In this document: piece after piece, positions 45,389 through 53,721 of the stretch
How the letters are laid out: every line of letters starts with the position of its first letter
Numbering within the stretch: the stretch's first letter is position 1
Origin: Poritiphilus flavus
GTDB lineage: Bacteria > Bacteroidota > Bacteroidia > Flavobacteriales > Flavobacteriaceae
Reading direction: 5' to 3'
DNA: 64,000 nt
Assembly: GCF_009901585.1 (NCBI RefSeq)
Contig: NZ_WXYO01000008.1
Coordinates: forward strand, 186,001 to 250,000
Translations under genes and position numbers: made by a program
The notes under the pieces: model-generated
What the model saw: the letters and a program-made list of their open reading frames with translations, nothing else
What the model was told of the DNA's origin: nothing
Databases searched by the model: none

Positions 45389-45417
45389 TTTGGAGTATAA
45401 GGTTAGTAGTTGTTAAT

Positions 45418-45777
45418 ATGGAATATACCGAATTGGAGGTCTGGAAAAAGGCCAGAGCGCTTGTTAGTATGATTTATACATTAACTAAAGAGTTTCCGAA
45501 AGATGAGCAATATGGGTTGACCTTGCAACTAAGGAGATCGGCCATTTTAGTTCCTTCTAATATTGCTGAAGGCTGTGGCAGGCGAACCGCAACGGATACT
45601 ATTCAATTCCTGCATATTGCGAGAGGCTCCTTATATGAATTGGAAACCCAACTTTACCTTGGTTTCGATCAGGCGTTTATAAGCAATGATAGATTTGATA
45701 AGCTATTTGAACGAATTGTTGAGTGTAAGAAATTGTTAAAAGGTTTCATCAATTATTATAAAAAGAACAAATCATGA
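45418..45777 (+). CDS. four-helix-bundle protein (23S rRNA intervening-sequence-protein family)
   Basis: 119 residues from ATG 45418 (an upstream in-frame start at 45382 falls in repeat sequence). The family is recognised from [44 protein letters not shown] and [16 protein letters not shown], which build the pentameric four-helix toroid first seen for proteins encoded in 23S rRNA intervening sequences. Function unknown. It is wedged between the two metH parts, its stop overlaps the next ATG by 4 bp (ATGA), and 32-bp inverted repeats bracket it, suggesting a mobile cassette. Confidence 0.92.
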   Translation: MEYTELEVWKKARALVSMIYTLTKEFPKDEQYGLTLQLRRSAILVPSNIAEGCGRRTATDTIQFLHIARGSLYELETQLYLGFDQAFISNDRFDKLFERIVECKKLLKGFINYYKKNKS

Positions 45778-48488
45778 TAACTGATAAACCCTATCAACGA
45801 TCAACTATCAACGATCAACTCCAAACCAGGTACCTAAAGTTATCCGGTTTAGAGCCGCTGGTGGTTACTCCGGAAAGTAATTTTATCAATGTAGGGGAAC
45901 GGACCAACGTGGCCGGGTCCCGGAAATTCCTGAGGCTTATCAAGGAAGAGAATTACGAAGAAGCCCTGGAAATTGCTCGCCACCAGGTAGAAGGAGGGGC
46001 TCAGATCATTGATATCAACATGGACGATGGCCTTATTGACGGTAAAGAGGCCATGGTTAAATTCCTGAATCTCATCATAGCCGAACCGGATATTGCCCGG
46101 GTCCCAATTATGATAGACAGCTCCAAATGGGAGATCATCGAGGCAGGATTACAGGTGGTGCAGGGGAAGTGCGTGGTAAATTCCATCAGCTTAAAGGAAG
46201 GTGAGGAAGAATTTATCCGTCAGGCCAAACTCATTCGTCGTTATGGGGCGGCCGTAATTGTGATGGCATTTGATGAAGTGGGGCAGGCCGATACCTATGA
46301 AAGGCGGATTGAAATTGCGGAACGTTCGTATAATATCCTGGTCGACCAGGTTAAGTTTCCTCCCGAGGATATCATTTTTGACCTCAATATTTTTCCCGTA
46401 GCTACGGGTATGGAAGAGCACAAACGCAATGCCATCGACTTTATAGAGGGAACCCGATGGGTGAGGGAAAACCTGCCTTACTGTAGTGTGAGCGGGGGCG
46501 TGAGTAACGTATCTTTTAGCTTTAGAGGGAACAACCCGGTTCGCGAAGCTATGCATTCGGTCTTTCTCTATCACGCCATTCGGGCAGGAATGAATATGGG
46601 GATTGTAAACCCGGCCCTGCTTGAAGTTTACGATGATATTCCCAAAGACCTGCTGGAGTACGTAGAAGACGTAATCCTCAACAGAAGGGACGATGCCACG
46701 GAACGGCTTTTGGACTTTGCCGAGACCGTAGTGGGTAAGGCCAAAGAGTCTAAGGCTGATCTTTCCTGGAGGCAGGAGCCCTTACAGGAGCGTATTACCA
46801 GGGCCCTGGTAAAAGGAATAGATCAATACATAGAAGAGGATGTAGAAGAGGCCAGATTGGCGTCTTCCAAACCCATTGAGGTTATAGAAGGTCATCTGAT
46901 GACAGGCATGAACGTTGTTGGAGACCTTTTCGGGAGCGGTAAGATGTTCCTGCCACAGGTAGTGAAATCGGCTCGAGTGATGAAGAAGGCCGTGGCCCAC
47001 CTTACTCCATTTATTGAGGCTTCCAAGGCAGAGGGTACGGCAGGAGCCGCAGGGAAGATACTGATGGCCACAGTAAAAGGCGATGTTCACGATATAGGCA
47101 AGAATATCGTTAGTGTGGTGCTGGCCTGTAACAATTACGAGATCGTAGACCTTGGGGTGATGGTACCTCCTGAGAAGATCATTCAGGCCGCTCGTGAGGA
47201 GCAGGTAGACATTATAGGACTAAGTGGCCTGATAACTCCTTCCCTGGACGAAATGGTCTTTCTGGCCAAGGAAATGCAACGCCAGAAATTTCAAGTGCCA
47301 TTGCTGATCGGCGGAGCTACTACCAGCAAAGCCCACACAGCGGTAAAAATAGATCCGCAATACCATTCGGCGGTTGTTCATGTGAACGACGCCAGCCGGG
47401 CGGTTACCGTAGTAGGAGACTTATTGCATAAAGAAACCTCGGGAGATTACAAAAAGTCTATCAAGGTAGATTACGAGGCATTCAGGGACAAATTCCTTCA
47501 AAGGGGTAAACAAAAAGAATACCTGGACCTTTCTACTGCCCGCGCCAACCGATTTCAGATAGATTGGCCGGCTTTTGATCCTGTGAAACCCTCAGAACCA
47601 GGGATTCAGTTGATCCCCGACCTTGATCTGGGACTTCTGGAGGATTATATTGACTGGACACCCTTTTTCCGAAGTTGGGATCTACACGGAAAATTCCCCC
47701 AGATCCTGGAAGACCAACTTGTAGGTGAACAAGCCACCGAACTCTACGAAGATGCTCAAAAAATGCTGAAGGAGGTAATAGCTAAAAAGCAACTTAAGGC
47801 CAAGGCCGTCTTTGGGCTTTTCCCTGCGAATTCTGTAGATGGGGATGATATAGAAGTCCAGGTAGATGGTAACAGCCACATATTCAGGACCCTGCGCCAG
47901 CAGCTGAAGAAAAAGGCCGGGGTTCCGAATTTTGCGCTTTCGGATTTTATAGCCCCGAAAGAATCCGGTTTGCAGGATTATATGGGTTGCTTCTGCGTTA
48001 CTGCAGGTTTTGGAACACGGGAATTAGCAGAAGCCTATGAAAAGCAGCTGGACGATTACAGCTCTATCATGATAAAGGCACTGGCAGACCGGCTGGCTGA
48101 GGCATTCGCGGAATACCTGCACAAACAGATCAGGGTGAAGCATTGGGGTTATGCCGGAACAGAGAAGCTGACGAATGAGCAACTGATCAAAGAGGAATAC
48201 AAGGGGATCCGGCCGGCTCCGGGATACCCCGCCTGCCCGGATCATTTGGAAAAGCTGACCATTTGGGAGATCCTGCGGGTAGAAGAACAAATTGGGGTGA
48301 AACTGACAGAAAGCCTGGCCATGTGGCCGGCAGCCAGTGTAAGTGGCTACTATTTTGGGAACCCGGAAGCCAGGTATTTCGGTCTTGGAAAGATCACGGA
48401 AGAGCAAGTGGCTGATTATGCCAGCAGAAAAGGAATAGCCGAAGACGAAGCAAAAAAATGGCTGGCACCCAATATAGTGGATAATTGA
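45774..48488 (+). CDS. metH: methionine synthase, folate-, cobalamin- and reactivation part
   Basis: 904 residues, together with the 333-residue gene equal to a full MetH. Domains: methyltetrahydrofolate-binding barrel ([14 protein letters not shown], about 35-300), cobalamin cap (about 330-420), B12-binding [15 protein letters not shown] with the cobalt-ligating His (about residue 442), and SAM-dependent reactivation domain (about 600-895, [12 protein letters not shown]). The N-terminal 20 residues ([13 protein letters not shown]) are translated from the right inverted repeat, so they are probably not part of the ancestral protein. Confidence 0.95.
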   Translation: MITDKPYQRSTINDQLQTRYLKLSGLEPLVVTPESNFINVGERTNVAGSRKFLRLIKEENYEEALEIARHQVEGGAQIIDINMDDGLIDGKEAMVKFLNLIIAEPDIARVPIMIDSSKWEIIEAGLQVVQGKCVVNSISLKEGEEEFIRQAKLIRRYGAAVIVMAFDEVGQADTYERRIEIAERSYNILVDQVKFPPEDIIFDLNIFPVATGMEEHKRNAIDFIEGTRWVRENLPYCSVSGGVSNVSFSFRGNNPVREAMHSVFLYHAIRAGMNMGIVNPALLEVYDDIPKDLLEYVEDVILNRRDDATERLLDFAETVVGKAKESKADLSWRQEPLQERITRALVKGIDQYIEEDVEEARLASSKPIEVIEGHLMTGMNVVGDLFGSGKMFLPQVVKSARVMKKAVAHLTPFIEASKAEGTAGAAGKILMATVKGDVHDIGKNIVSVVLACNNYEIVDLGVMVPPEKIIQAAREEQVDIIGLSGLITPSLDEMVFLAKEMQRQKFQVPLLIGGATTSKAHTAVKIDPQYHSAVVHVNDASRAVTVVGDLLHKETSGDYKKSIKVDYEAFRDKFLQRGKQKEYLDLSTARANRFQIDWPAFDPVKPSEPGIQLIPDLDLGLLEDYIDWTPFFRSWDLHGKFPQILEDQLVGEQATELYEDAQKMLKEVIAKKQLKAKAVFGLFPANSVDGDDIEVQVDGNSHIFRTLRQQLKKKAGVPNFALSDFIAPKESGLQDYMGCFCVTAGFGTRELAEAYEKQLDDYSSIMIKALADRLAEAFAEYLHKQIRVKHWGYAGTEKLTNEQLIKEEYKGIRPAPGYPACPDHLEKLTIWEILRVEEQIGVKLTESLAMWPAASVSGYYFGNPEARYFGLGKITEEQVADYASRKGIAEDEAKKWLAPNIVDN
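45791..45822. repeat. right 32-bp inverted repeat of the four-helix-bundle cassette
   Basis: Heptamers ATCAACT/ATCAACG; reverse complement matches 45357-45388 at 27 of 32 positions. It is translated as part of the metH part 2 N-terminus. Confidence 0.85.
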
Positions 48489-48545
48489 TCGTTAGGTGGG
48501 TGCATATAAAACATAACAAAAGGCCGCGTAAGGGATAGAAGCGAC

Positions 48546-48624
48546 ATCCCCTGAAGTAAATTTCATTACTTCAGGGATAAAGCGGATAGCCCGTCCCTGA
48601 ACGAACGAAGCGAGCTTCAGGGGA
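48546..48624. repeat. palindromic intergenic element between metH and metF
   Basis: Two hairpins: ATCCCCTGAAGTAA / TTACTTCAGGGAT (48546-48578) and GTCCCTGAAC ... GCTTCAGGGGAC (48592-48624). The second is related to the element at 44247. No T run after either; probably a repeat rather than a terminator. Confidence 0.7.
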
Positions 48625-48659
48625 CGCCCAAATAATAAAAAGAGAATTTAAAATACCAA

Positions 48660-49613
48660 ATGAAGGTTACGGACCATATTAAAAATGCCAAAGGAGAAAC
48701 ACTTTTTTCCTTTGAGATCATACCTCCGGTAAAGGGGAAAAGCATTCAGGAATTATACGACAACATTGAACCGCTGATGGAGTTTAATCCTCCCTTTATA
48801 GACGTTACCACCTCCAGGGAAGAGTACGTTTATATAGACCGCGGCGGACTGCTGGACAAGAAACTAACGCGTATGAGGCCGGGAACCGTAGGGATCTGCG
48901 CATCCATTAAGCATAAATACGATGTGGACACCATCCCACACGTGCTTTGTGGCGGTTTTACCAAGGAGGAAACTGAATACCTGCTGGTTGATTGTCATTA
49001 CCTGGGGATAGACAATATTATGGCCCTGAGAGGAGATGCCATGAGGGAAGAGCAGTATTTTGAACCTACAAAGGGCGGACATGCCTATGCTTCGGACCTT
49101 ATCTGCCAGATCCGAAACCTGAATAACGGTCAGTACCTGCACGAAGTTATTGAAACAGACAACTGTTCGGATTTCTGCATCGGGGTGGCCGGCTACCCGG
49201 AAAAGCACATGGAAGCTCCCTCCCTTAAAACAGACCTCAAATGGTTAAAGCACAAGATAGACCTGGGCGCAGATTATGTGGTTACCCAGATGTTTTTTGA
49301 TAACCAGAAGTATTTCGCTTTTGTAGAGGCCGCCAGGGAAATGGGGATCAACGTACCCATAATTCCGGGAATAAAACCCATTGCTGTAAAAAGGCATATG
49401 CAACTGCTACCCCAAGTTTTCAGGACCGACCTTCCGGAAGCGTTGATTGAAGCCGTAGAGGCTTGCAAGGACAATAAGGAGGTGCGGCAGGTAGGAATAG
49501 AGTGGGCCATTGCGCAATCCAAAGAGCTCAAAGAAGCTGGTGTACCGGTACTTCATTACTATTCCATGGGCAAGTCGGATAACATCAAGAAAATAGCAAA
49601 AGCCGTATTTTAA
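48660..49613 (+). CDS. metF: methylenetetrahydrofolate reductase
   Basis: FAD enzyme reducing methylene-THF to methyl-THF, the methyl donor for MetH. 317 residues. FSFEIIPPVKGKSIQELY (first strand and catalytic-region Glu), DVTTSREEYVYIDRGG, NIMALRGDAMREEQYF (NADH/FAD loop) and GADYVVTQMFFDNQKYF are canonical. It follows the two metH parts, probably on the same riboswitch-controlled transcript, and ends the methionine island. Confidence 0.97.
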   Translation: MKVTDHIKNAKGETLFSFEIIPPVKGKSIQELYDNIEPLMEFNPPFIDVTTSREEYVYIDRGGLLDKKLTRMRPGTVGICASIKHKYDVDTIPHVLCGGFTKEETEYLLVDCHYLGIDNIMALRGDAMREEQYFEPTKGGHAYASDLICQIRNLNNGQYLHEVIETDNCSDFCIGVAGYPEKHMEAPSLKTDLKWLKHKIDLGADYVVTQMFFDNQKYFAFVEAAREMGINVPIIPGIKPIAVKRHMQLLPQVFRTDLPEALIEAVEACKDNKEVRQVGIEWAIAQSKELKEAGVPVLHYYSMGKSDNIKKIAKAVF

Positions 49614-49660
49614 TAGGCCGTTTGCCGATTACTGACTACCTTTCACTTACAACTTTTAGC

Positions 49661-49668
49661 TACTTTTG
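49661..49668 (+). promoter_or_regulatory. -7 promoter element, nearly leaderless start
   Basis: TACTTTTG matches TAnnTTTG and ends only 6 bp before the ATG at 49675, so the mRNA would have almost no leader. Confidence 0.55.
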
Positions 49669-49674
49669 CCCCCA

Positions 49675-50775
49675 ATGAAGCTAAGAATCCATATGGCCTG
49701 CTGGCTTTTTAGCCTTTGCGGTTTTGCGCAACAAGCGGAAAAGCTAAGTACATACACCCTGGACACCAGCCCGTTCTACGGCTCAATTCTGCTTCACAAT
49801 ACGGATATTTCGCATTTGATCTCGGCCCATCCGGCGGGTTTTATACTGTCTTTTAACAAGAAGACTTTTGGAGAGGAATCCTGGCAGCAATCCTATAACT
49901 ATCCGGACAGCGGTTTCTCATTTATTTACCAGGGGATGAACAATCCAACCCTGGGAGAGAATTTTGGGCTCTACGCTCACTATAATTTCTATTTTTTCAA
50001 GAGGAATCTGCAATTTCGAATAGGCCAGGGAATTGCATACAACACCAACCCTTATGATAAGAACGAAAACTTCCGTAATAACGCTTATGGTTCCCACTTG
50101 CTGAGTACCACCTTTCTAATGCTAAACTATCATAAGGAGAAGCTTTTTCGCAATCTGGGGGTAAAGGCCGGGATCTCCCTGGTGCATTATTCCAACGCCA
50201 ATTTTAGAGCGCCCAATACCTCAACGAATACGTTTGCTTTTAATGCGGGTATCGTCTATTCCCTGGAGGAAGACTGGGATAAGGGCTACCTGGTACAGGA
50301 CAAGCCGGAAAAGATCACCGAAAGGATAAAATACAATATCGCATTCCGGACAGGACTGAACGAAAGTGATGTGATCAATTCAGGACAATTCCCCTTTTAC
50401 ATCATTTCCGCTTATGCGGATAAGCGTCTGGGAAGAAAGAGTGCCTTGCAAATTGGAACGGATATTTTCTTTTCAAATTTCCTGAAAGAACTCATTCGGT
50501 TTCAAGCCATTTCCTTTCCGGAAATGAATGTAGATGCAGATACTGATTTTAAAAGGGTTGGGCTGTTTCTTGGACACGAATTGTTCATCAATAAAATGAG
50601 TGTGGTAACCCAACTCGGATACTATGTGTATTACCCCTTTGATTTTGAAGGGCGTATGTATAACAGGATTGGACTTAAACGTTATTTCGGTGACCGTTGG
50701 TTCGGGGCTGTTACCCTGAAATCACACGCAGCCAAGGCTGAAGCCGTAGAGTTTGGCGTGGGGGTGAGACTGTAG
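49675..50775 (+). CDS. PagL-like acyloxyacyl hydrolase / lipid A 3-O-deacylase family protein
   Basis: 366 residues, exported (MKLRIHMACWLFSLCGFAQQ). The mature protein is a predicted outer-membrane barrel rich in alternating aromatic strands. GISLVHYSNANF carries the PagL-type His-x-Ser pair (His171, Ser173), and RNLGVKAGISL precedes it as in the family. PagL removes the 3-linked acyl chain of lipid A; this protein is about twice the size of classical PagL (about 150 residues), so the substrate may differ. An ATG at 49666 is also in frame. Confidence 0.78.
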   Translation: MKLRIHMACWLFSLCGFAQQAEKLSTYTLDTSPFYGSILLHNTDISHLISAHPAGFILSFNKKTFGEESWQQSYNYPDSGFSFIYQGMNNPTLGENFGLYAHYNFYFFKRNLQFRIGQGIAYNTNPYDKNENFRNNAYGSHLLSTTFLMLNYHKEKLFRNLGVKAGISLVHYSNANFRAPNTSTNTFAFNAGIVYSLEEDWDKGYLVQDKPEKITERIKYNIAFRTGLNESDVINSGQFPFYIISAYADKRLGRKSALQIGTDIFFSNFLKELIRFQAISFPEMNVDADTDFKRVGLFLGHELFINKMSVVTQLGYYVYYPFDFEGRMYNRIGLKRYFGDRWFGAVTLKSHAAKAEAVEFGVGVRL

Positions 50776-50777
50776 TT

Positions 50778-50965
50778 CAGTTGGCAGTTGGCAGTGGGCA
50801 GTGAACAGTCCTCCTTCGCTAAAGCTTCGGAGGATACTATAAGTTGGCAGTTGGCAGCGGGCAGTTGGCAGTTCGAAATGTCAGGTCGAGCGTCCGCCCG
50901 CGCCTGTACGGACGGGGAGTCGAGACCTAGTTAGTTCAGTGAACAGTCAACAGTGAACAGTAAAC
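50778..50965. repeat. composite intergenic repeat: heptamers, hairpin copy 4, palindromic element copy b
   Basis: Contains heptamers (CAGTTGG, CAGTGGG, CAGTGAA), the 26-bp hairpin in inverse orientation at 50809-50834, then the GGTCGAGCGTCC ... CGAGACCTAGTTAG element at 50879-50935, and more CAGTGAA words. No gene between 50776 and 51010. Confidence 0.8.
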
Positions 50966-51010
50966 AAATAAACCAATAAAGGAATTGACAAATAAACGAA
51001 TAAAACACCT

Positions 51011-51802
51011 ATGAAATCCGTAATAAGGAATTTGGGACATACAACCGGCAGGCAGTTTGCCCTGGCTGCGTTATTGATCGCCTTAAATGCCTGTAACGGA
51101 GACAATGTTCCGGATTGCTTTCAGAATGCCGGAGATATTGTTCGGGAAGAAGTGACCGTAGGTACTTTTGACAAGATCACCGTCTTTGAAAAGGTGCGCC
51201 TGGTCTTGAAGCAGGACAATGAGCAAAAAGTAGAGATTGAGACCGGAGAGTTTCTAAGGGATGAAGTCAGCGCGGAGGTGGAGGATGGAAGGCTTATACT
51301 GCGAAATGCCAACAATTGCAACTTGTTCCGGGATTACGGTCTTACTACAGTCTATGTCTCCGCACCGAATATTACGGAGATCCGCAGCAGTACAGGACTG
51401 CCCGTTGAGAGTGAAGGTATTTTGGGATATAACTCCCTGGACCTGATCTCCGAAAGTTTTAGCAATCCAGAGACTGAAACCACGGATGGCTCCTTTGAGC
51501 TGGATGTGAATACAGATGAGTTGGCCATAGAAGTAAACGGCATAAACTTTTTTCAATTAAGAGGAAATGTTTCAGATTTCTCCGTTTTTATCGCGGCCGG
51601 GGATTCGAGAGTAGAGGCGCAACAATTGACGGCACAGAATGTCCGGATAAATCACAGAGGGAGTAATGATATCCTTGTGAACCCACAGGAATCTTTAACC
51701 GGAGTGATACGAGGCACAGGAGATGTGATCAGTATAAACAGGCCGGACTCGGTTGATGTGGAAGTGCTGTTTAGAGGAAGACTGATTTTCAGTGAACAGT
51801 AG
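51011..51802 (+). CDS. head-GIN-domain (DUF2807) putative lipoprotein
   Basis: 263 residues. N-terminal leader with a lipobox-like LNACNG, so probably a lipoprotein. The body is the right-handed beta-helix typical of DUF2807: FDKITVFEKVRLVLKQDNEQKVEIE, GRLILRNANNC, VYVSAPNITEIRSSTGLPVES, and repeated ... RVEAQQLTAQNVRINHRGSNDI steps. Family function is unknown; surface adhesion or polymer binding are guesses. It is isolated between two repeat-filled spacers. Confidence 0.85.
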   Translation: MKSVIRNLGHTTGRQFALAALLIALNACNGDNVPDCFQNAGDIVREEVTVGTFDKITVFEKVRLVLKQDNEQKVEIETGEFLRDEVSAEVEDGRLILRNANNCNLFRDYGLTTVYVSAPNITEIRSSTGLPVESEGILGYNSLDLISESFSNPETETTDGSFELDVNTDELAIEVNGINFFQLRGNVSDFSVFIAAGDSRVEAQQLTAQNVRINHRGSNDILVNPQESLTGVIRGTGDVISINRPDSVDVEVLFRGRLIFSEQ

Positions 51803-51845
51803 ACAGTGAACAGTCCTCCTTCGCTAAAGCTTCGGAGGATTAAAT
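51794..51845. repeat. heptamers and hairpin copy 5
   Basis: CAGTAGA / CAGTGAA words overlap the end of the head-GIN gene and lead into the 26-bp hairpin (inverse orientation) at 51814-51839. Confidence 0.8.
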
Positions 51846-51927
51846 CTGTTTATAGTTGGAACAGGAACAATTACGATTTTACAGTTTTACAATTTTACAA
51901 TTCAACACATAAACGAATCAGCATCCT

Positions 51928-53031
51928 TTGAACCCAATAGTCTCATACCTTAAAAATCTTCTGGCGTTCAGAAGAGTAATCGGAGATCATCAGAAACTGC
52001 GCGGACTCACCAGGGCGGATGCTTTGCTAAGTGACCTGACCAGCCAGGGAGTCGTTCCCGGGATTTCAGTGACGGTCCTCAAACAGGGGAAGTTGTTAAT
52101 ACAGCAAGGTTATGGTTATGCAGATCTGGACAAAAAGGTGGATGTAGATCCAAAAACCACTATTTTCAGGGCGGCCAGTGTGTCTAAGCCTATTGCGGCA
52201 ACAGCCCTTGCCAAAATGGTGGCCGAAGGCACTATTTCCCTGGACGATTCCGTTTATGATCACCTGCCTTATTTTCCAAAGAAACAAGCTGATATAAGCT
52301 TGCGGCAACTGGCGGGCCATACTGCCGGGATACGGGGATACAAGGGAAAGGAATACGCCCTGAACAGGCCCTACTCCATAAAGGACAGCCTGGAAATTTT
52401 CCAGGATGACGAGCTGTTGTTTGATCCTGGTACCGGCTACCATTACAACAGTTATGACTGGGTTTTGGTTTCTCTGGCCATGCAGGAGGCCTGTGGGCTG
52501 CCCTTTGCGGATTATGTAGAGGAGAAGGTGCTAAAACCTCTGGGGATGCAGAACACTTTTCCGGAACATTCAATAAAGGATCTTCCTAATGTAGATTCCG
52601 AAAGCAATGAATACTCAAGATCTGACCGTATCGCCACTTTCTATTCCAGAAACCTCAGTGGTTTCCGACGAGCCGTAACTGTAAACAACGCCTACAAACT
52701 GGCCGGAGGGGGTTATCTATCAACCTCTGAAGACATTGCCAGATTGGGTCAGGCCTATCTTGAAGGAAAGATCTCTTCTAAAGAAGTGCTATCAGACTTT
52801 CTTAGTTCACAAAAAGTCAAAGGGCAGCCGACTTATTATGGATTGGGGTGGCAGGTAAGCGAAGACAAGAAGGGAAGGCCTTATTACGGCCATGTTGGCA
52901 ACGGAGTTGGGGGCTATAGCAATTTCTTTATATATCCGGAGCAACAACTCGTTGTAGCCATTTTGATCAATTGTACGAATCCCAATGTGCAGGATACCCT
53001 GGATGAGGTGGTGGAGGCTTTGCATGTGTAA
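51928..53031 (+). CDS. serine hydrolase of the class C beta-lactamase / AmpH-like family
   Basis: 367 residues from a TTG start at 51928; no ATG or GTG is available upstream in frame, and the first internal ATG would remove the active site. The Ser-x-x-Lys motif is SVSK in FRAASVSKPIAATAL, the Tyr motif region is GYHYNSYDWVLVSLAM, and the third box is HVGNGVGGYSNFF. No signal peptide is evident, odd for an enzyme family acting mostly outside the cytosol. Likely a D-Ala-D-Ala peptidase or esterase; substrate unknown. Confidence 0.88.
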   Translation: MNPIVSYLKNLLAFRRVIGDHQKLRGLTRADALLSDLTSQGVVPGISVTVLKQGKLLIQQGYGYADLDKKVDVDPKTTIFRAASVSKPIAATALAKMVAEGTISLDDSVYDHLPYFPKKQADISLRQLAGHTAGIRGYKGKEYALNRPYSIKDSLEIFQDDELLFDPGTGYHYNSYDWVLVSLAMQEACGLPFADYVEEKVLKPLGMQNTFPEHSIKDLPNVDSESNEYSRSDRIATFYSRNLSGFRRAVTVNNAYKLAGGGYLSTSEDIARLGQAYLEGKISSKEVLSDFLSSQKVKGQPTYYGLGWQVSEDKKGRPYYGHVGNGVGGYSNFFIYPEQQLVVAILINCTNPNVQDTLDEVVEALHV

Positions 53032-53151
53032 CGGTGTTGATTCGGAACACTGAGCTAATTCGGAAGTGTAAGCTTAAGTTTAAGTTCAATTGAAAGGTTT
53101 TGAGTTTTAAGTGTTGCATTTAAACTTTGAAGAGTCCTTGCTTTGCGCTAT

Positions 53152-53336
53152 ACGTTTTATGTCTACTGCTTGCTGCCAACTGCCCACTGTATTCATCCTC
53201 CGAAGCTTTAGCGAAGGAGGACTGTTCACTGCCCTAACTAGGTCTCGACTGCCCGTCCGAACGCCTTGGCCGGGTGGACGCTCGACCTGACATTTCGAAC
53301 TGCCAACTGCCTACCGGCTACTGCTTACTGAAAACC
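53152..53336. repeat. composite intergenic repeat: heptamers, hairpin copy 6, palindromic element copy c
   Basis: Heptamers (CAACTGC, CCACTGT), the 26-bp hairpin at 53196-53221 and, at 53234-53300, an inverse copy of the element at 50879-50935 sharing CTAACTAGGTCTCGACT and GGACGCTCGACCTGACATTT. The phrase CTTTGCGCTATACG occurs at both 53146 and 53662. The spacer 53032-53721 has no gene. Confidence 0.8.
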
Positions 53337-53542
53337 GGGGTTCCAAACCCCACCCCGATTTCAAGTTATTGGTTCTTACTGCATTTTAAAAGCAGAGAGG
53401 CAATTTGAAGATTTGAAGAAATGTGAAACTGTAAAATTGAGGAATTGTGGAATTAGACTATTGGATTGTTAGATTTTTTAAACTGTTGGATGTTAAGACG
53501 AATTCTTGAATGCTTTGCCAAGTACGTTTAAGAGCAAATCGG

Positions 53543-53654
53543 TACATCTAATATCGTACATCTAATATCGTACATCTAATATCGTACATCTAATATCGTA
53601 CATCTAATATCGTACATCTAATATCGTACATCTAATACCGTACTTCATATATCG
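53543..53654. repeat. 14-bp tandem repeat, 8 units
   Basis: Eight units of TACATCTAATATCG; the first six are identical, the seventh differs by one base and the eighth is more diverged. The unit length is twice seven, in line with the other heptamer repeats. No spacers, so not a CRISPR. Confidence 0.95.
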
Positions 53655-53686
53655 GTCTTACGCTTTGCGCTATACGCTGAGTACTG

Positions 53687-53717
53687 ACCATCAACTATCA
53701 ACTACCTACTACCAACT
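53687..53717. repeat. short heptamer run near the peptidase gene
   Basis: CATCAAC, TATCAAC, TACCTAC, TACCAAC: four heptamers of the same word family that forms the inverted repeats around the four-helix-bundle gene. Confidence 0.7.
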
Positions 53718-53721
53718 GGAA

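Noticed and set aside
44377-48488. metH as a pseudogene broken by insertion
   Set aside because: Both parts are open, complete by domain, and in the two-gene form common in Flavobacteriia; the four-helix-bundle gene lies at the domain junction.
48546-48624. Terminators between metH and metF
   Set aside because: Two strong hairpins but no T runs, and the second is a copy of a palindromic repeat found at 44247; read as repeats.
53543-53654. CRISPR array
   Set aside because: Direct tandem repeats of 14 bp without spacers, and no cas genes in the window.
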